A DNA stretch of 64,000 nt from positions 5,580,001-5,644,000 of the forward strand of contig WHVY01000005.1 in the NCBI GenBank assembly GCA_022266195.1. The letters run 5' to 3'. The translations under genes were made by a program, and so were the position numbers. Position 1 is the first letter of the stretch. Each line of letters starts with the position of its first letter. Positions 48,131-61,000 of this stretch are shown in pieces. A model generated the notes under the pieces. It did no database searches, was not told the origin of the DNA, and was given only the letters and a program-made list of their open reading frames with translations. Source of the stretch: Tetranychus cinnabarinus (taxonomy: Eukaryota > Arthropoda > Arachnida > Trombidiformes > Tetranychidae).

Positions 48131-51100
48131 CAAAACTCTGCTCAACTTCCGACGACTTTTGAGATGTTAATAAATTGATGAAGAAAAATAACGAAAAGAA
48201 ACTTTTCCCAATTAATTTCTCGGTAAATGGATTTAAAACAAATATTAACATCAAGGGAGTTGATAGCAATTGATGATAACTGGAAACATCTCAATAGCGA
48301 TAAATTGACTGATGAACATTTTGAATAATCGCATTGCTTGTCAACAAGTTTAACCCTTAACCTTATCATTGTAAATCCATTTACTAATTTATCGCCATTT
48401 ATTATTCGTTCAAATTATGGTTATCATTTCATTTGAAATACAAAAAGGTTGCATTGTTTCAGCCGAAAAACTCATTAGTTTGGAATAACTTTTCTCTTGT
48501 TACCATTAACATTTTGTTTCATTTTTCCTCCATTTTTACACCTTTTCTCTATTCAGCTGGGTTTTAATAGTAAATTCAATGGTTAACAAATAAGTTGAGA
48601 ACTTTTCTTATCTAATTAATTTTCAGAGCATAACTCTGCTCACGTAGTTGAAACCATTTGCCCGTTAATTCATTTTTTTGCTCTTCTTCTTCTTCTCTTT
48701 ATCATGTTACCTTTTTTGATCAACACTGGGAAGGAGGATGAAGGGAAGGAGCAAAAAACTCGAATCTCTTGTGAACTCGATTATTAGATTTTAATCAAAA
48801 TTGATGGATCTTAATGTTTAACCGTTATTTTTGCTCTTCTTTTCATCCACCTTGCTCATCAAATCATTTCTCATTAACATGCTCATCATCATTATCCATA
48901 GAAAAAAACCGTTTTTAGACAAATTTTACATTTTTTTTCTTCTTTTTTCTCTCATTCTATTGTTGCTTTGTTTTTCAGTTTTCCTTTTTTTCAGTCTTTT
49001 CGCCACTTTTCTTTGCTCTTTTTTCAACTTTAAATATTTCATCAACAGTATTCATTGAGGATAAACAATGAGTAATATAATGATCTTGATATTATTCACT
49101 TTTCTCATTAGAATTCTTATGAATAGAAAAGATGATTCTTTATCAACTTCACACATTTATCATTCTGTTAACCAATACAGTGTTCATGTTTACAGTGGTT
49201 AGTTTATTCATTAGAAACTATTGAATAGAAGAGAAATTAATAAAGAATGAATCAAAATTAAGGAACGCAATTTGTTTCAATTAATGCCGATGTCAAGCTT
49301 CAATCGAAATCTTTCATCAAAATTATTCAATCAAATTGAAAGTCGAGTAAGAAAAAAATTTTTATTTAAAACTTTCAGATTCTAATAACATCAAAAATCA
49401 AAAAATCTTAAAAACGAAGCTCAAACACGGGTAGAGTCTGCAAAAAGTCAAAACATGAAAAAATAGAAAATTATTCTTTAGATCAATCGCACATCTTGCA
49501 AATCGATAACTGTACAACAAAAATCGAGTTCAACATTTATTATCAAATCAAAATACATTCTATTGGAGCGATCATGAAAACAGAGCAACATGAAGTATCA
49601 ATAAATATCTCGACTTCAACTCTTAGCTGTGGATTTCAATGTTCTTAGGAAACTTCATTTTTCTGTTAAAAAAGTCAAAACCTTCAGTTTCCAATCAAAG
49701 CTGATTCTCTGTCGACAATTAAATTCATGCTTATCAAAAAAAGCCAAATATCGAACTCAAAAAACTTTTTGCATTTTTTCTCTTTTCAGTCAACTCTTTA
49801 TTTTTCACTTCCATATCTTTGTCTACTTTCTAATTCAACATAAGACACTTTCTTTTATCGATCGCAGGGTAATCAGAATTTCTCTTTTTTTCTCCTCTTC
49901 TTTCGGTCCAGAAATGGCAAGATTTACTCTCTGATGAATGAGAAAATGGTTTTAAATTAATGTTTATTTTCCTCTTTGCATTCAGAGAGAACCAAATCTG
50001 TAGAAGAAAAGTGAGGCTGAAATTTACTCAATATCATGTAATAATGCCATTAGCACACTTGCAATTGATACAATTGAGACAAATTCAATGTTGAGCTTGC
50101 AAAATTATGTGGCAAAGCAATCAAATTGGTCGAGAAAATGGTTTGTAGAAAAGCCAAGAATTTAAAGAAACCAATTTCGATTTTTTTAGTTTTCTTTAAG
50201 AAGAGAGAAAAAAGTTATCACCTTTCATGATTTGTTCATTTTAACCTGAGAAAAAAGACTTGAACTTTACTTGGAAAGAAAATTGAACTTTTCAAAAAGC
50301 TGACAATTTTCATATTCAATTTGACCTTCATTTATTCAGAATGTCATTTCACTGGAATCAATTTACTCCAATCAAGTTTCGTTTTGATGATCATAATCAC
50401 ATAGGAAACCCATAATCATTACTTCATTGAATTTGTCTTTGCTTCTGTTTTCCTTCCAATCATTGAATTGTTTTCTTGTTCCACTTTTGTCTATCAATTT
50501 CAATTAGACCTTATTACATTTTCGCAATTCTCATTGATTTTCCCTCTATCCTTGTGTTCCATTCCCTCAGTATTGCTTTCATTATCATTTCAATTCTCTA
50601 CATGAAAGTGATAATGAGAATGATGAAAACTTTGACATGATAAAAAGTGAACAGAAAAGACAGTGAAAAAAGTAAATAATGGTAATGACAACTGCAAAAT
50701 ACTATTGAAGTTTATCAGATTGATTAAAGTTGATCCATTTGTTTCAATTTGTTCAGCACGATAGTCAATTTTCTCGATCGTCTAGACATTTTTTTCTTCT
50801 CTTCGATTCAGTTTTGTCCAATAGTTTCATGAAGAAATACAAATTGATCAATTAGTTGAGAAAAGTTGATGGAAGAGAAGAGATTAAAACAAGATTCGAT
50901 ATGCACAGTTGGCAAGGGTAAACAAGTAAATAAAAACAGATTGAAGGTCAACCAATTTGTGCAACCAACTTGCAACTCAATTGATGTACTGATTTTGGAC
51001 AGTCCAAATAAAAGTTACTCTGGAGATGGACTTGTGTCAATGAAATGAATAAAAGAAAAAGAATTGAAAATGTTTATTTTTCGTTTTTTCTGTTTTATTA

Positions 51101-51404
51101 GAGCAAACATTTTTGCTCTTTTGCTCTTTAACTCAGTCATGGATGATATTTTATATGCAAATATTATGGAGAAATGAAGAGAAATAAAGAGGTCAAGAAT
51201 AAGTTTCAAGATGAGGAGAATCACAGTTTTTTACAAAAAGAACAGTTTGTGAAGAAAATAACCTACGAGGAAGAAGAAGAAACGTTTCTTGAACTTTGGT
51301 GACTTTCGAGTTGAAAAAAACTAAGCTGGCTACTCAAGATGTAAAGATGAATTTTACAAAACATTTTTACAAACTAAACTTGTTAGCATAACTTTGACAT
51401 TAGA

Positions 51405-51615
51405 TTATCGTTTTGTACGAACGCTCAAGGCCATTCAAGGTTACTCAGTTATTTGGCCCCCTAAATGCCTACATGAAAATTTTTTCACTCTCAGATATCA
51501 TTTAGATTTCAAATCAAGCCTTCGAGCTTATGGTTATTTAATCTGCGAGAAGCTCATAGTTTGGATCTGAGCTCTTTAACAGCAATAGTTCGTGAGTTAT
51601 GACTGCAAACATCGC
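51405..51615. repeat. Dispersed repeat copy with inverted halves
   Basis: The 51425-51470 part reads on the plus strand CGCTCAAGGCCATTCAAGGT. The 51515-51615 part matches on the minus strand (GTCATAACTCACGAAC, GAGCTCAGATCC, CGCAGATTAAATAACC). The same blocks in one orientation form 57875-58025 and flank the mariner element. Confidence 0.5.
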
Positions 51616-54129
51616 GTGTGAAAAAAGCCTGGTATTAGATGAAGCGACAAATGGTGACATTCGTCTAGGGTGAAAATACAGTAGACGTTTCTGATATAAG
51701 ATATATCAAGAACTCAAGCTCATCAAATGAACATTTGACGAGTTGTCTGATTTTCAGATAAATAATTTAGCATGGAGACTTGAATCTTGTCAATAGGGAC
51801 ATCGAATTCATAAGACAGTAGGTTGTGGACAGTACAAATTAACAAATCTGAAAAATTCGTACTCTCACAAAATGACCTTCAAATGTGATTAAGTCTAAAA
51901 GCGAAATGACCATAAACGAAGGCTGGAATCCTATACCTCTCAACTGCGAAACCGTATTGAATTTGAAATCTGTAGCAAATAGACGTACAAACTAAAAAAC
52001 ACAGAATAACTAGAATGATCAAACTTTTCTGATAGACCCCCATTTACAAGATTTCCGATTATATGAACTCGACATAGTTTTTCCAAAGATCCGAATTGAG
52101 AAATTTGAAGAGAAGATCTTTTGATTATCAGTTTGATTCAAAATGAAGAAACGTCAATTTGACTTTTGGAATCAAAGGTTCAAAATTTGGAAAACGGGAA
52201 ATTGATAAATTGGCAAAGAAGGAAAAAAAATGAAAACTTAACAAAAAACTTTCCTCCATCAGTTAACTGAGCAACAAAACAGCAAAAAGTGTTCATCCTT
52301 TGTGAAGTAGAAAAAAGTCTAAAACTCATTTTTCACTTGAAACAATCAGAGGATGGAAAAGAGGCGGATGAAAATTGAGGCGAGTGAAGAAGGAAATTGT
52401 ACGATTTGATTTCAAAATTCAAAACGAGTATTAACTGTTGAAGAAGCTATCAACAGCCACGGATATTCACCCAATTAGGTTGCCTCTTCTTTCAACTTTT
52501 CCCACAACAATCCTTCTTGTTCACATCATCATCCATCCATTTTCACCCTTTAAATTCAGGCTCCTCATTTACAATCACAATCATCATCACCATCATGCCC
52601 ATGATTCCTTTTCACTTTTTCTAATCATATCATTCTCTTCTCTTCCAAACTTCAACTTCGTCCCTCCATCATCTGGACTACAATTCAATTTCAATTATTA
52701 CCTATTCCATATCACATATAATTTAGAAAAACTTGTTCTTTCCGTTTTCACTCTTCTCTCTTCATCACTCACCACAGTTACAACACTATATCATGAACCA
52801 TGAAATAACTATTTTCAATTTATCTATCTTTTCCTTTCATCATTGAGCAACTTTTTTTTCTCTCTCTTTTCATCATTCTTTTGTTGCACTTTATTGGATC
52901 CCAAATTTTCACTCATGATGATGCTCATCATAATCATCATTCTGAGTAGGATATTTTTCTGCTTCACCTGAGTTGTTAAGTTAATAATGAAAAATTTTTG
53001 ATCCCAATTGTTATCCATTGTTGAACTGGTAAAGAGTAAAGTAAAAAATGAAAACAACTTTTCCTCTCAAAATGAATCGAAATAAAAAATTGAAAAGTTT
53101 CTCATTATTCCAATAATAACTGTAATTGTTTAATATTCAACCAGCAAATTGACAATGTTTACAAGTGCTTTTTCATCACATTTTTCACCTTCTTTTCATC
53201 ATCATCATGTTTCCTCCATTTCAACTGAAAACAAGTTTCAAAGTGAAAAAGTAAAAAAGTGAGAGAAAAAAAAACAATTTGGTTTCATATAACAGGGATT
53301 GATAGCAATCACTCCCTGCACTCAACTTTTGATAACTCTCATTTAGAGAATCGACATTTTCCAAATTGAAAGCAAACCAAAAGGTCGACATTTTTATCAC
53401 CACAATGCAATAAATTTTTACCTCTAATGAGAGTCGGAGAAATGACTAAAGATGTCAAGTTTAGAGCATGGAAGAGAGAAAATATTTTTTTGGAAAAAAA
53501 CAGTTGAATTGTTGTCATGAGAACCAAATGAATACAGTTTACTGGCAACATTCTTGGCTTGTAATCAATCTGACCATGCTCACCATGAACAGTAAAGTGC
53601 TTCTTTGGTTCCAATTTTGGAAATTATTTATTGATAAAAGACTTCTTTTCCAATTGTCAATTGTTTTCGTTTGGATTCAGTTTCAGTTGAACTTTTCATT
53701 TCGAATTTTGGATAAAAGCGTAAAATGTCGAGTTTTGTGTTGAAAATGTGAATATTTAGTTTCCAAAATTTGCAAATTTTACGAGATCGAAGTTCAACTT
53801 TCAACAATTCTTAACAAAATTTATCTATTTTTTGCACTTTACTTTGACTCACCTAAATTGAGTAAATTCGGGGAAGAGAAAAAGAAAAAAGAGAAAAAAA
53901 TTGTAGATAAACAGTTGGTTATATTATGTTAAATTTCAGTGTGAATCACATAATTTCCCATGAGATATCAAATGATTGTCACTGATAATATTATCACCAA
54001 TGAATTGTGAATACTGAATCATGAACTTTCTTTTGATTCTTTTCAATCTTTTCTATGCAAACGTTTTCTTGCAAGATTTACTTGAATTACATTCCATAAT
54101 TTCTTGAAAAAAACACTTCGAAATCGACC

Positions 54130-54210
54130 TTTATAACAAGGTCTCAAGGTTATTGCTTCATTTGACCTCTATTCCAATCTCTAGACATTCTCAGGTCAAC
54201 CTTGCAGAGC
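54130..54210 (+). repeat. Dispersed repeat fragment
   Basis: Short diverged piece with CAAGGTCTCAAGGTTATTGC and CATTTGACCTCTATTCC, corresponding to the right end of the family as seen at 57955-57995. Confidence 0.4.
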
Positions 54211-57200
54211 ATTTGAAGTTTATCGTGAGAAGCTTTCGATGAAATGATTTTCAAAGCATTTGAATACAACATTTGTAACTGTGATTAGTTTGTCTGAAAA
54301 GGAAAATGCATCAAATTGGTAAAACTGAATTTCGTTTTTATCTCGATTGAGATTTAAAGCTCGTAAACATGATGGCCATTCTTTCCGAGAAGATGCACAG
54401 ACAAGGAATAGCAAGAATAAAGGAGATGAAAGCTAGACAAAACATGATTATGCCACCATGAAGATGAACATCACATGATGAGGGATAAAATGGTGAAGAG
54501 AAAAAGGAATGAGGAAAAAGGTATGAAATGATGATAAACATGAGGTTGAAAGAAAAATGTGAGTAAAGCTTTATTCGATAAGAATTGTTATCAAAAGATA
54601 TATTTTTACACTCAATTCTCTCTTTTATACCCTCATGTTTGTCATCAACAAGATTGCAACTTCATCAACACCATTTCATGGTAAAGCATCATTAAAAGCA
54701 TCAACACTAAACAGTTGAATCGTTAAGCCAGTCAGTCAAAAAGCACAACACAAGGTGTCATTAAAAGATAATCTGGTTGGTGAATCAATCATGAGTTGAT
54801 GAGCAATTAACCAAACACTTTGAAATCGATAAAGAAACATTGAAAAATGAAATGAAACCTGTAAAGGTGCAAATGAAGATCATGAATGAAAGCAAGAGAA
54901 AATCGAAGAAAAAAATCGCAAGATGAAAGCATCTCAAGTTGACCATTAAAGTGGCCATTCATTACTTGGTCAGTCAATTCTTGTATTTATCATTATTTTC
55001 CTTTTCAAATCATTCTCAGGTTTTCACGAGTTAAAGTGTAAAGAAACAAATGACTTTTGAGAAACAGCAGAAAAAAAGCGAACAAAATAAGCCGAGAAAA
55101 AATGAAAAGATGGAAAAGGCTAAAGAGATTTATATAGACTCTACAGGGTCCTATTCAAGTATCCACTTGAAAGACTTACACAGATTTTGCTGTTTAACCC
55201 AAAAAATTGACTCAACATTTATCTGCACACTTTACTCACTCTCTCCATATTATCCCTTTGAACACGTTTCCATGGTAAACAAATGGTCAGAATATTGTTC
55301 GTTTCTCATTAAACACTTGATATACTCTCGAGTACAATCATGATATCAACCTTTTCACTTCTTTTTTTTCTCGTTTTTATTTTCAAAAAATTCACTTAAA
55401 TCCTTTTACCTCAATCTGCAGTTTTTTTATTCATTGGACAAACAAACATTTCTTATCCATTACACAAACTCATGTTGAAACATTTTTAAATTAACTCTTG
55501 TAATTGAGAAATCGTTGCAACGAATTTTCTTTTTTTTCGAAAAAAAGAATTTTGTTCAATTGTTGAAATTTCCTTTTTCTACTTTTCTTTGCGATTCAAT
55601 GTCTTGATTTATTTACCGCCATTTATTAATATTTTTGCGGATAATTTGAATGGAAATGTGATGATAATTTAATGTAAACTCAAGTGAACCCGAAATGATA
55701 AATTGTTTCGAATAAACATTTGCACCTTTCAGTAAACTTGATAATCTTTTCAGTGCAACTTTCGATTAACTGTCCATTCTTATTTACCTTTTTCATTCCT
55801 TGTTTACATTCTCACCATGATCTTGATCATTCCAAAGTCAATCCTTTCCCATCATCTTCGGTCAATCTTTGAGTTTGTTTTTTCTCGACTAACTTTAGCC
55901 ATCGAAAAAGAGGAAAAAGTCAAACAATGAAATTATTCTCAAAAGAAATTGATGAAAGTGGAAAAAAATTCAAATCTTTTTTTCCATCGAATTTCATGTT
56001 ATCCTTTCTTCCGTCTGATAATGATAACAAACCTTTTGTGGACAATTGAAAGTAAAAGTTTCTTTCAATAATGAAAAACATGAAAATGTTTCAAATTTTT
56101 TCATCATTTGTTTCATCTGAAAGATCAAACACTTTTACAGTTGATAAATGGTTACAATTATCATTGAAGCAGTAAAAGGAAAAAAAATTTTCCATGAATT
56201 TTCGAGCCAAACTTTTCCATGTCAAGTTGGCATTATTTAAAAAGTTTGAGGAAACGATTGATAGTTCGAGTTTGATTCGATAAAAACTTTTACTTGTAAT
56301 TGATTCTTGAATGGTCAAAGCCACTGGTTAGAAAAAGAAGAAATTTTTTTCCAAACTTGACCAATGCTTTTGACCTTCACATAACCTGCCAGGTTGAACG
56401 ATAAATTGATTTTGAAAGTTTTACTCTTTTAGCCTTTAACCATTCAACTGTTGTTCAAGGCAAGGTTGATTGAATAAACTCAATTGAAGATTGGAAACTT
56501 GGAAAGCTTTTCACTTTTACTGACACTTCAATAGTTTGATTTGACCAATAAAAAGAAACAGTCCAATATTCATATTAGAAGTAAAATTGGATAGATTTTT
56601 CATGTTAACAGATTTTTCCAATTTCGACTGTTTACTCTTTTCGCCTGGAAATGATGAATTCTTTAAACGAGTTAATTTCAATCGAGTTGAAGCATTCATT
56701 AATCACTTTTTAAACAAACTGTTCATTAAGCGATAAACAGTTTTTTTCTTCTTCTCTTTTCTCTAAAATCTTTTCTTCCTTTGCAATTCATTCAAAGGTA
56801 ACAAACTGGAATAACATCAATAACAATGTAACGAAGTTGAAAAGGCTGGAAAAGAGCGAAGCAAAAGAGTTACCTTATTACTGCATTAAATGTGACCATG
56901 TAATCTGTTTTAGCTCAACTTGATTTTTTTGTTATCATTACAGTGATGAGCACATTATCAAGCTTAACGAGTTCTGAGTTTAACACTTTGTCTGTGTGCT
57001 TGCAGCCAACTTGCTTTGGTTGCTCTTGTTGAGGGTTAAAAGGCTTTTTTATAATACATTTTACTTGGAACATGTAACAGTATCAGTAAACAAAGTAAAA
57101 GTATTTACGTGACATTATCACTGAATAATCATCAACATTACTGAATATCTTTTGGCAATTTTTTATCAAAATCATCACCATGTAAATTGAAATGAACAAC

Positions 57201-57874
57201 AGTTGAATAAAATCTTGACTTTTTATCTCTTTTATTGTACAGTTTACTTTGATGGTTGAATGAAAAAACTGTTATTAATTTCCATGTAAATGATGGCAAT
57301 AAAAATTTCTTTATGATAAAATTTCCAGGTTTGATATTGGTCAAAGTACTCACTAAATATTGATGGAATCCCTTTATGACAGCCATTTGAATGTTTGTCT
57401 TTTGGGGATTTTCAGGTATTAAGGGCGTATCTCTGAGTTGGCATATTTTATGAATCGTTAGTCATGAATAGTTAGTTTCTAATATCGCTTTTTGACGGAA
57501 TCATGTAGTGGTTATAATTTTCTGGACGAATTTTGAATTAAAAGTTGATCACTAAAATCTATTGAGTAACTAAAATCCCCGAAACTCTCGATTTCGGCGA
57601 TTGATCGTCTGATTTAGCACATTTCAATTTAAATTTCAAATTGCTCTTCAAATTATGCCGATAAGAACCGTACACTTTTGCCTTCTTATCATAATCATAA
57701 TCATTGTCTTCCTCATCTTATTTTAGACCATTCTGATTGTTTGAAAGAAAGATTTGAATGAATGATTAACAGCGAAAAAATGAGGTTTTTAAGGTGAATG
57801 TAAGTTGACTGTTATCGTGTCCGTGATTTCAAGCTATTAATACGTTAGCAAACTTTTACGGCAATTTTAAGGTA

Positions 57875-58025
57875 TGATTCCGAACGGTTGATGCTACAGA
57901 CCTCAGACTTGAGCCATGAGCTCCCGCAGATTGAAGAACCATAAGTTCGAACACTCAAAGTCATTCAAGGTCAATCCATACTTGACCTCTAATTCACATT
58001 TGGCGGTCATTTTCTGAGTACAAAA
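57875..58025 (+). repeat. Dispersed repeat copy
   Basis: Carries, in order, CCGAACGGTTGATGC, GAGCCATGAGCTCC, CGCAGATTGAAGAACCATAA, TCATTCAAGGTCAATCC and CTTGACCTCTAATTC. The order and spacing match 26511-26615. Confidence 0.55.
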
Positions 58026-61000
58026 TTTTTCAGATGGGACAGTTTTTGTTAGACGATCAAATTACGTGAAGTTCACGTAGTTTATACGCCATACATATAG
58101 AAGATCACTTCAATCTTTTTGGTTTACTTGGACTTAGAGGTTTGAGATGGCCGCACAATTGGAAAACGTTAAATGAGCATCATGTACGAGTAAACTTAAG
58201 ATAGACTTCTTACTCAAGTTTTGATATCAAAACGAATAACAATTTTTGCTATATTTTCAAGATTCAACAATATTTACCGCATTAACTTCTTTGCCAAAAT
58301 AAAAGGTTTTAATGTTTACTTGGTTTTTGGAAACACAAAAAAAACAAAACTGAAAAAACATTAACAATGAAATCCAAAACTAACAGAATCGACAAAAACT
58401 CAACTAATGTTATCAAAGAAAAGATTAAATTCAATAACATTGCTCGCAGGCTTGTTCCTTACCCAATTTAACAATACCTATTGTAATGCTCAAGCAACTT
58501 TCTTTTCATTTCTTCATTTTTTATTTTTCGCATTCATCTTGCATTCTTGATTTTACATGACGTTCACGATAATTATTACCATATTCATTGCAAGATACAC
58601 AGAAAGTTGAAAGTTTCCTCGATTTTCAACTCTACTTATCTTGAGCATTTTATACATTTCTCTCATTTCTCAAAAAATCTTTCAGAATTGAAACCAGAAA
58701 AAGAAACAAGAAAAAAGTTGAAAATTTATTCAACCAAATTCATTCATGCCTTTATTCGAGTTGGTTGAAGTTACAAAATGAACTTTTTTGTTTCTTAATT
58801 TTATTCCTATTTTCGTTTGCTTCATTCATTTTGATCAAACTCATTTTACAACCAAAATTAAACTCGCTGTTCATTTTCATCCCAAATTAGGTTCAAGTGG
58901 GCCAAGGCAAAACAGGAATCACAAGAACAATCTTTTCAGGTTAATTAACTGCACTTCAATTAATTGAATCATCCTGATCAGTCAACAAGATATAATCTAT
59001 TAAAATACTTCCGCCGCAAGATTAACTACTCATGGGAGTATATTTTCACTGAATTTCCTTGCTTTTTTCTCTTCTCTTTTTTACAACCTTTTTCACCTCA
59101 TCTGCTTCCATTTTACTCTACACTTTCGTCTTGTGTTATTACCATAAAATTGCAACATTCATCTCAACACTTGCACTCTGTGACTCGATTGTTGCTCAAC
59201 ACTTGCCAAAATGGGTTCAAAATTCATGGTGAAAATGAAATCATTGCATGCTAATCATTTCAATTGTCAGGTGAAAATACTTCGCAAACCTTCAACATTT
59301 ACTTTCATTTTTTTCTCGCTTCACCATTTCAGTTGAAAGGGAAAATGAATACAACATTTCATTGACTCGATTCAGAATTGAACACAAATAAACATATCAA
59401 TTCATATTGATTTGGTATCAATACACTTAACATGAACATTGAAAAGTGAAACAAATTGTTCTTTGCTCTACTTTCTCGAATTCAGTTCGAAATCAATTTT
59501 TATCAGCTTTCCATTGTTATTTACTTTTCCAACATCTTTAGCAAGTTTTGCGCCTTTTTCGATCGATAATTTTTCTATTGAAAAATCCAAAATTACGTTC
59601 ATTAAAAGTGATTTTGTTGATCCAACAATATTGCATTAAATGAACTCAATCAAAAACTGAACCCAAAATTCAGTAAATTTTCGTTACAATCAAGGCAGAG
59701 AAAAAATCAAGTTCGAAAAATCAAATTTATTTGCAAAGATTCCATTTTCGTTTGAAAAATTTGCATTCAATTATCGATTCAAAACGTCAGAAGAGTTGGA
59801 AGAAAAGATTGAAAATTTTCCATGAAAAATGAGCAAAGATCGAACAGATAATGACATTATTCATTAATGAGATGATGAAATGACTCTGCTAATTGATGAT
59901 TAAATGGTTGAAAAATTAAACTCTAATTATGATTGAAAATTTTTATGAAACTTTGAGCATCCAAAAGTGTAATTGAAGAGAAATGAAAAAATGTTGCTAA
60001 TTTTTCGATTCCTGGTGGAAAAATTGTTCCTCCATTAAACATTATTTAGATTTAATTATGTGTTTAAATATTTCACTTTTTTCTGTTTTTTCTGCATCAA
60101 GAAAAGAGTGAAAAGGATTCATTGATAGGTTATTCAAAACCCAACAACAGCAACAAGATGAGCTTTGAATCAATGTTGAACAAGCAAAACTCAATCTTGT
60201 CAGCGTTATTTACTCCACTTTGCTTCACTTCGTGATAAGTTGATGCTAAAATCGTGTTATTATTGGCTCTTCATCAGCATCATTTCTGATCGTCTTTCAA
60301 TTATTTTTGCCTGATCCAATCAGATGTTCATGTTCGAACCATTGTTGCTCATTTTTTTCCTCTTTGATGGATTGTCTGTGTTTATAGATTGTCTTCTTAT
60401 GTAAGTTGCTTTTTTTGCTTCTTTTCTCATCATTCCATGGCAAAGATTTTTGACCAATATTTCAAGGTGAACTAAGCAGAATCATGATGGATATGAGGTG
60501 AAGCTGAAAACATGTAATACTAAATAGACTCTGAGAGTAAAACTTTTTTCTCTCTCTTCATTCTTTCCCTCGCCATTCCATCGTGTTCATCATGTTTTCC
60601 ATCATCACCATCATTTTGGAATAACGTTGATAGAGAAAGGAGAAGAAGAAGCAAAAAATCGAATAACCTTAACAAAAGTTTTATTCAACTATTAATGTTG
60701 ACAAGTAGTTCAATAATAGAAATGAAAAAAAATCAAAAAAAAGAGGAAACAAAAGCTTGTCAAACAACAGCTAACATGGAAGCATTGAACCATTGGATTG
60801 ATGGTGAAGGTTCAATGTTCAACACCCAAAGTAAGATCAATGTTCATTCCCCTGTCAATCAGTTTTCTTTCATGTCCAATAGACGGAAATAAACATGTTG
60901 CGAAAAAATTCTAAATAAAAGTAAAAAAGCAGCGTTAAAGGATAACGTTTAAAGATGCGTAAAGAGTTCACTCAATTATGCATTCACGATATTCCATGGC

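Noticed and set aside
52438..52803. Plus-strand open frame of 121 codons
   Set aside because: No ATG at the listed start; rich in Ser, Leu, Phe and His from CT and ATC simple sequence; no domain.
53841..53900. Upstream leader exon of the receptor ending at a GTGAGT donor on the minus strand
   Set aside because: The donor is good, but no ATG-led frame precedes it, and nothing ties it to the first Ig exon without RNA evidence.
57345..57386. Signal exon for the receptor (MAVIKGFHQYL before GTGAGT)
   Set aside because: Ends in phase 0 whereas the Ig1 exon needs phase 1, and it is not hydrophobic enough for a leader.
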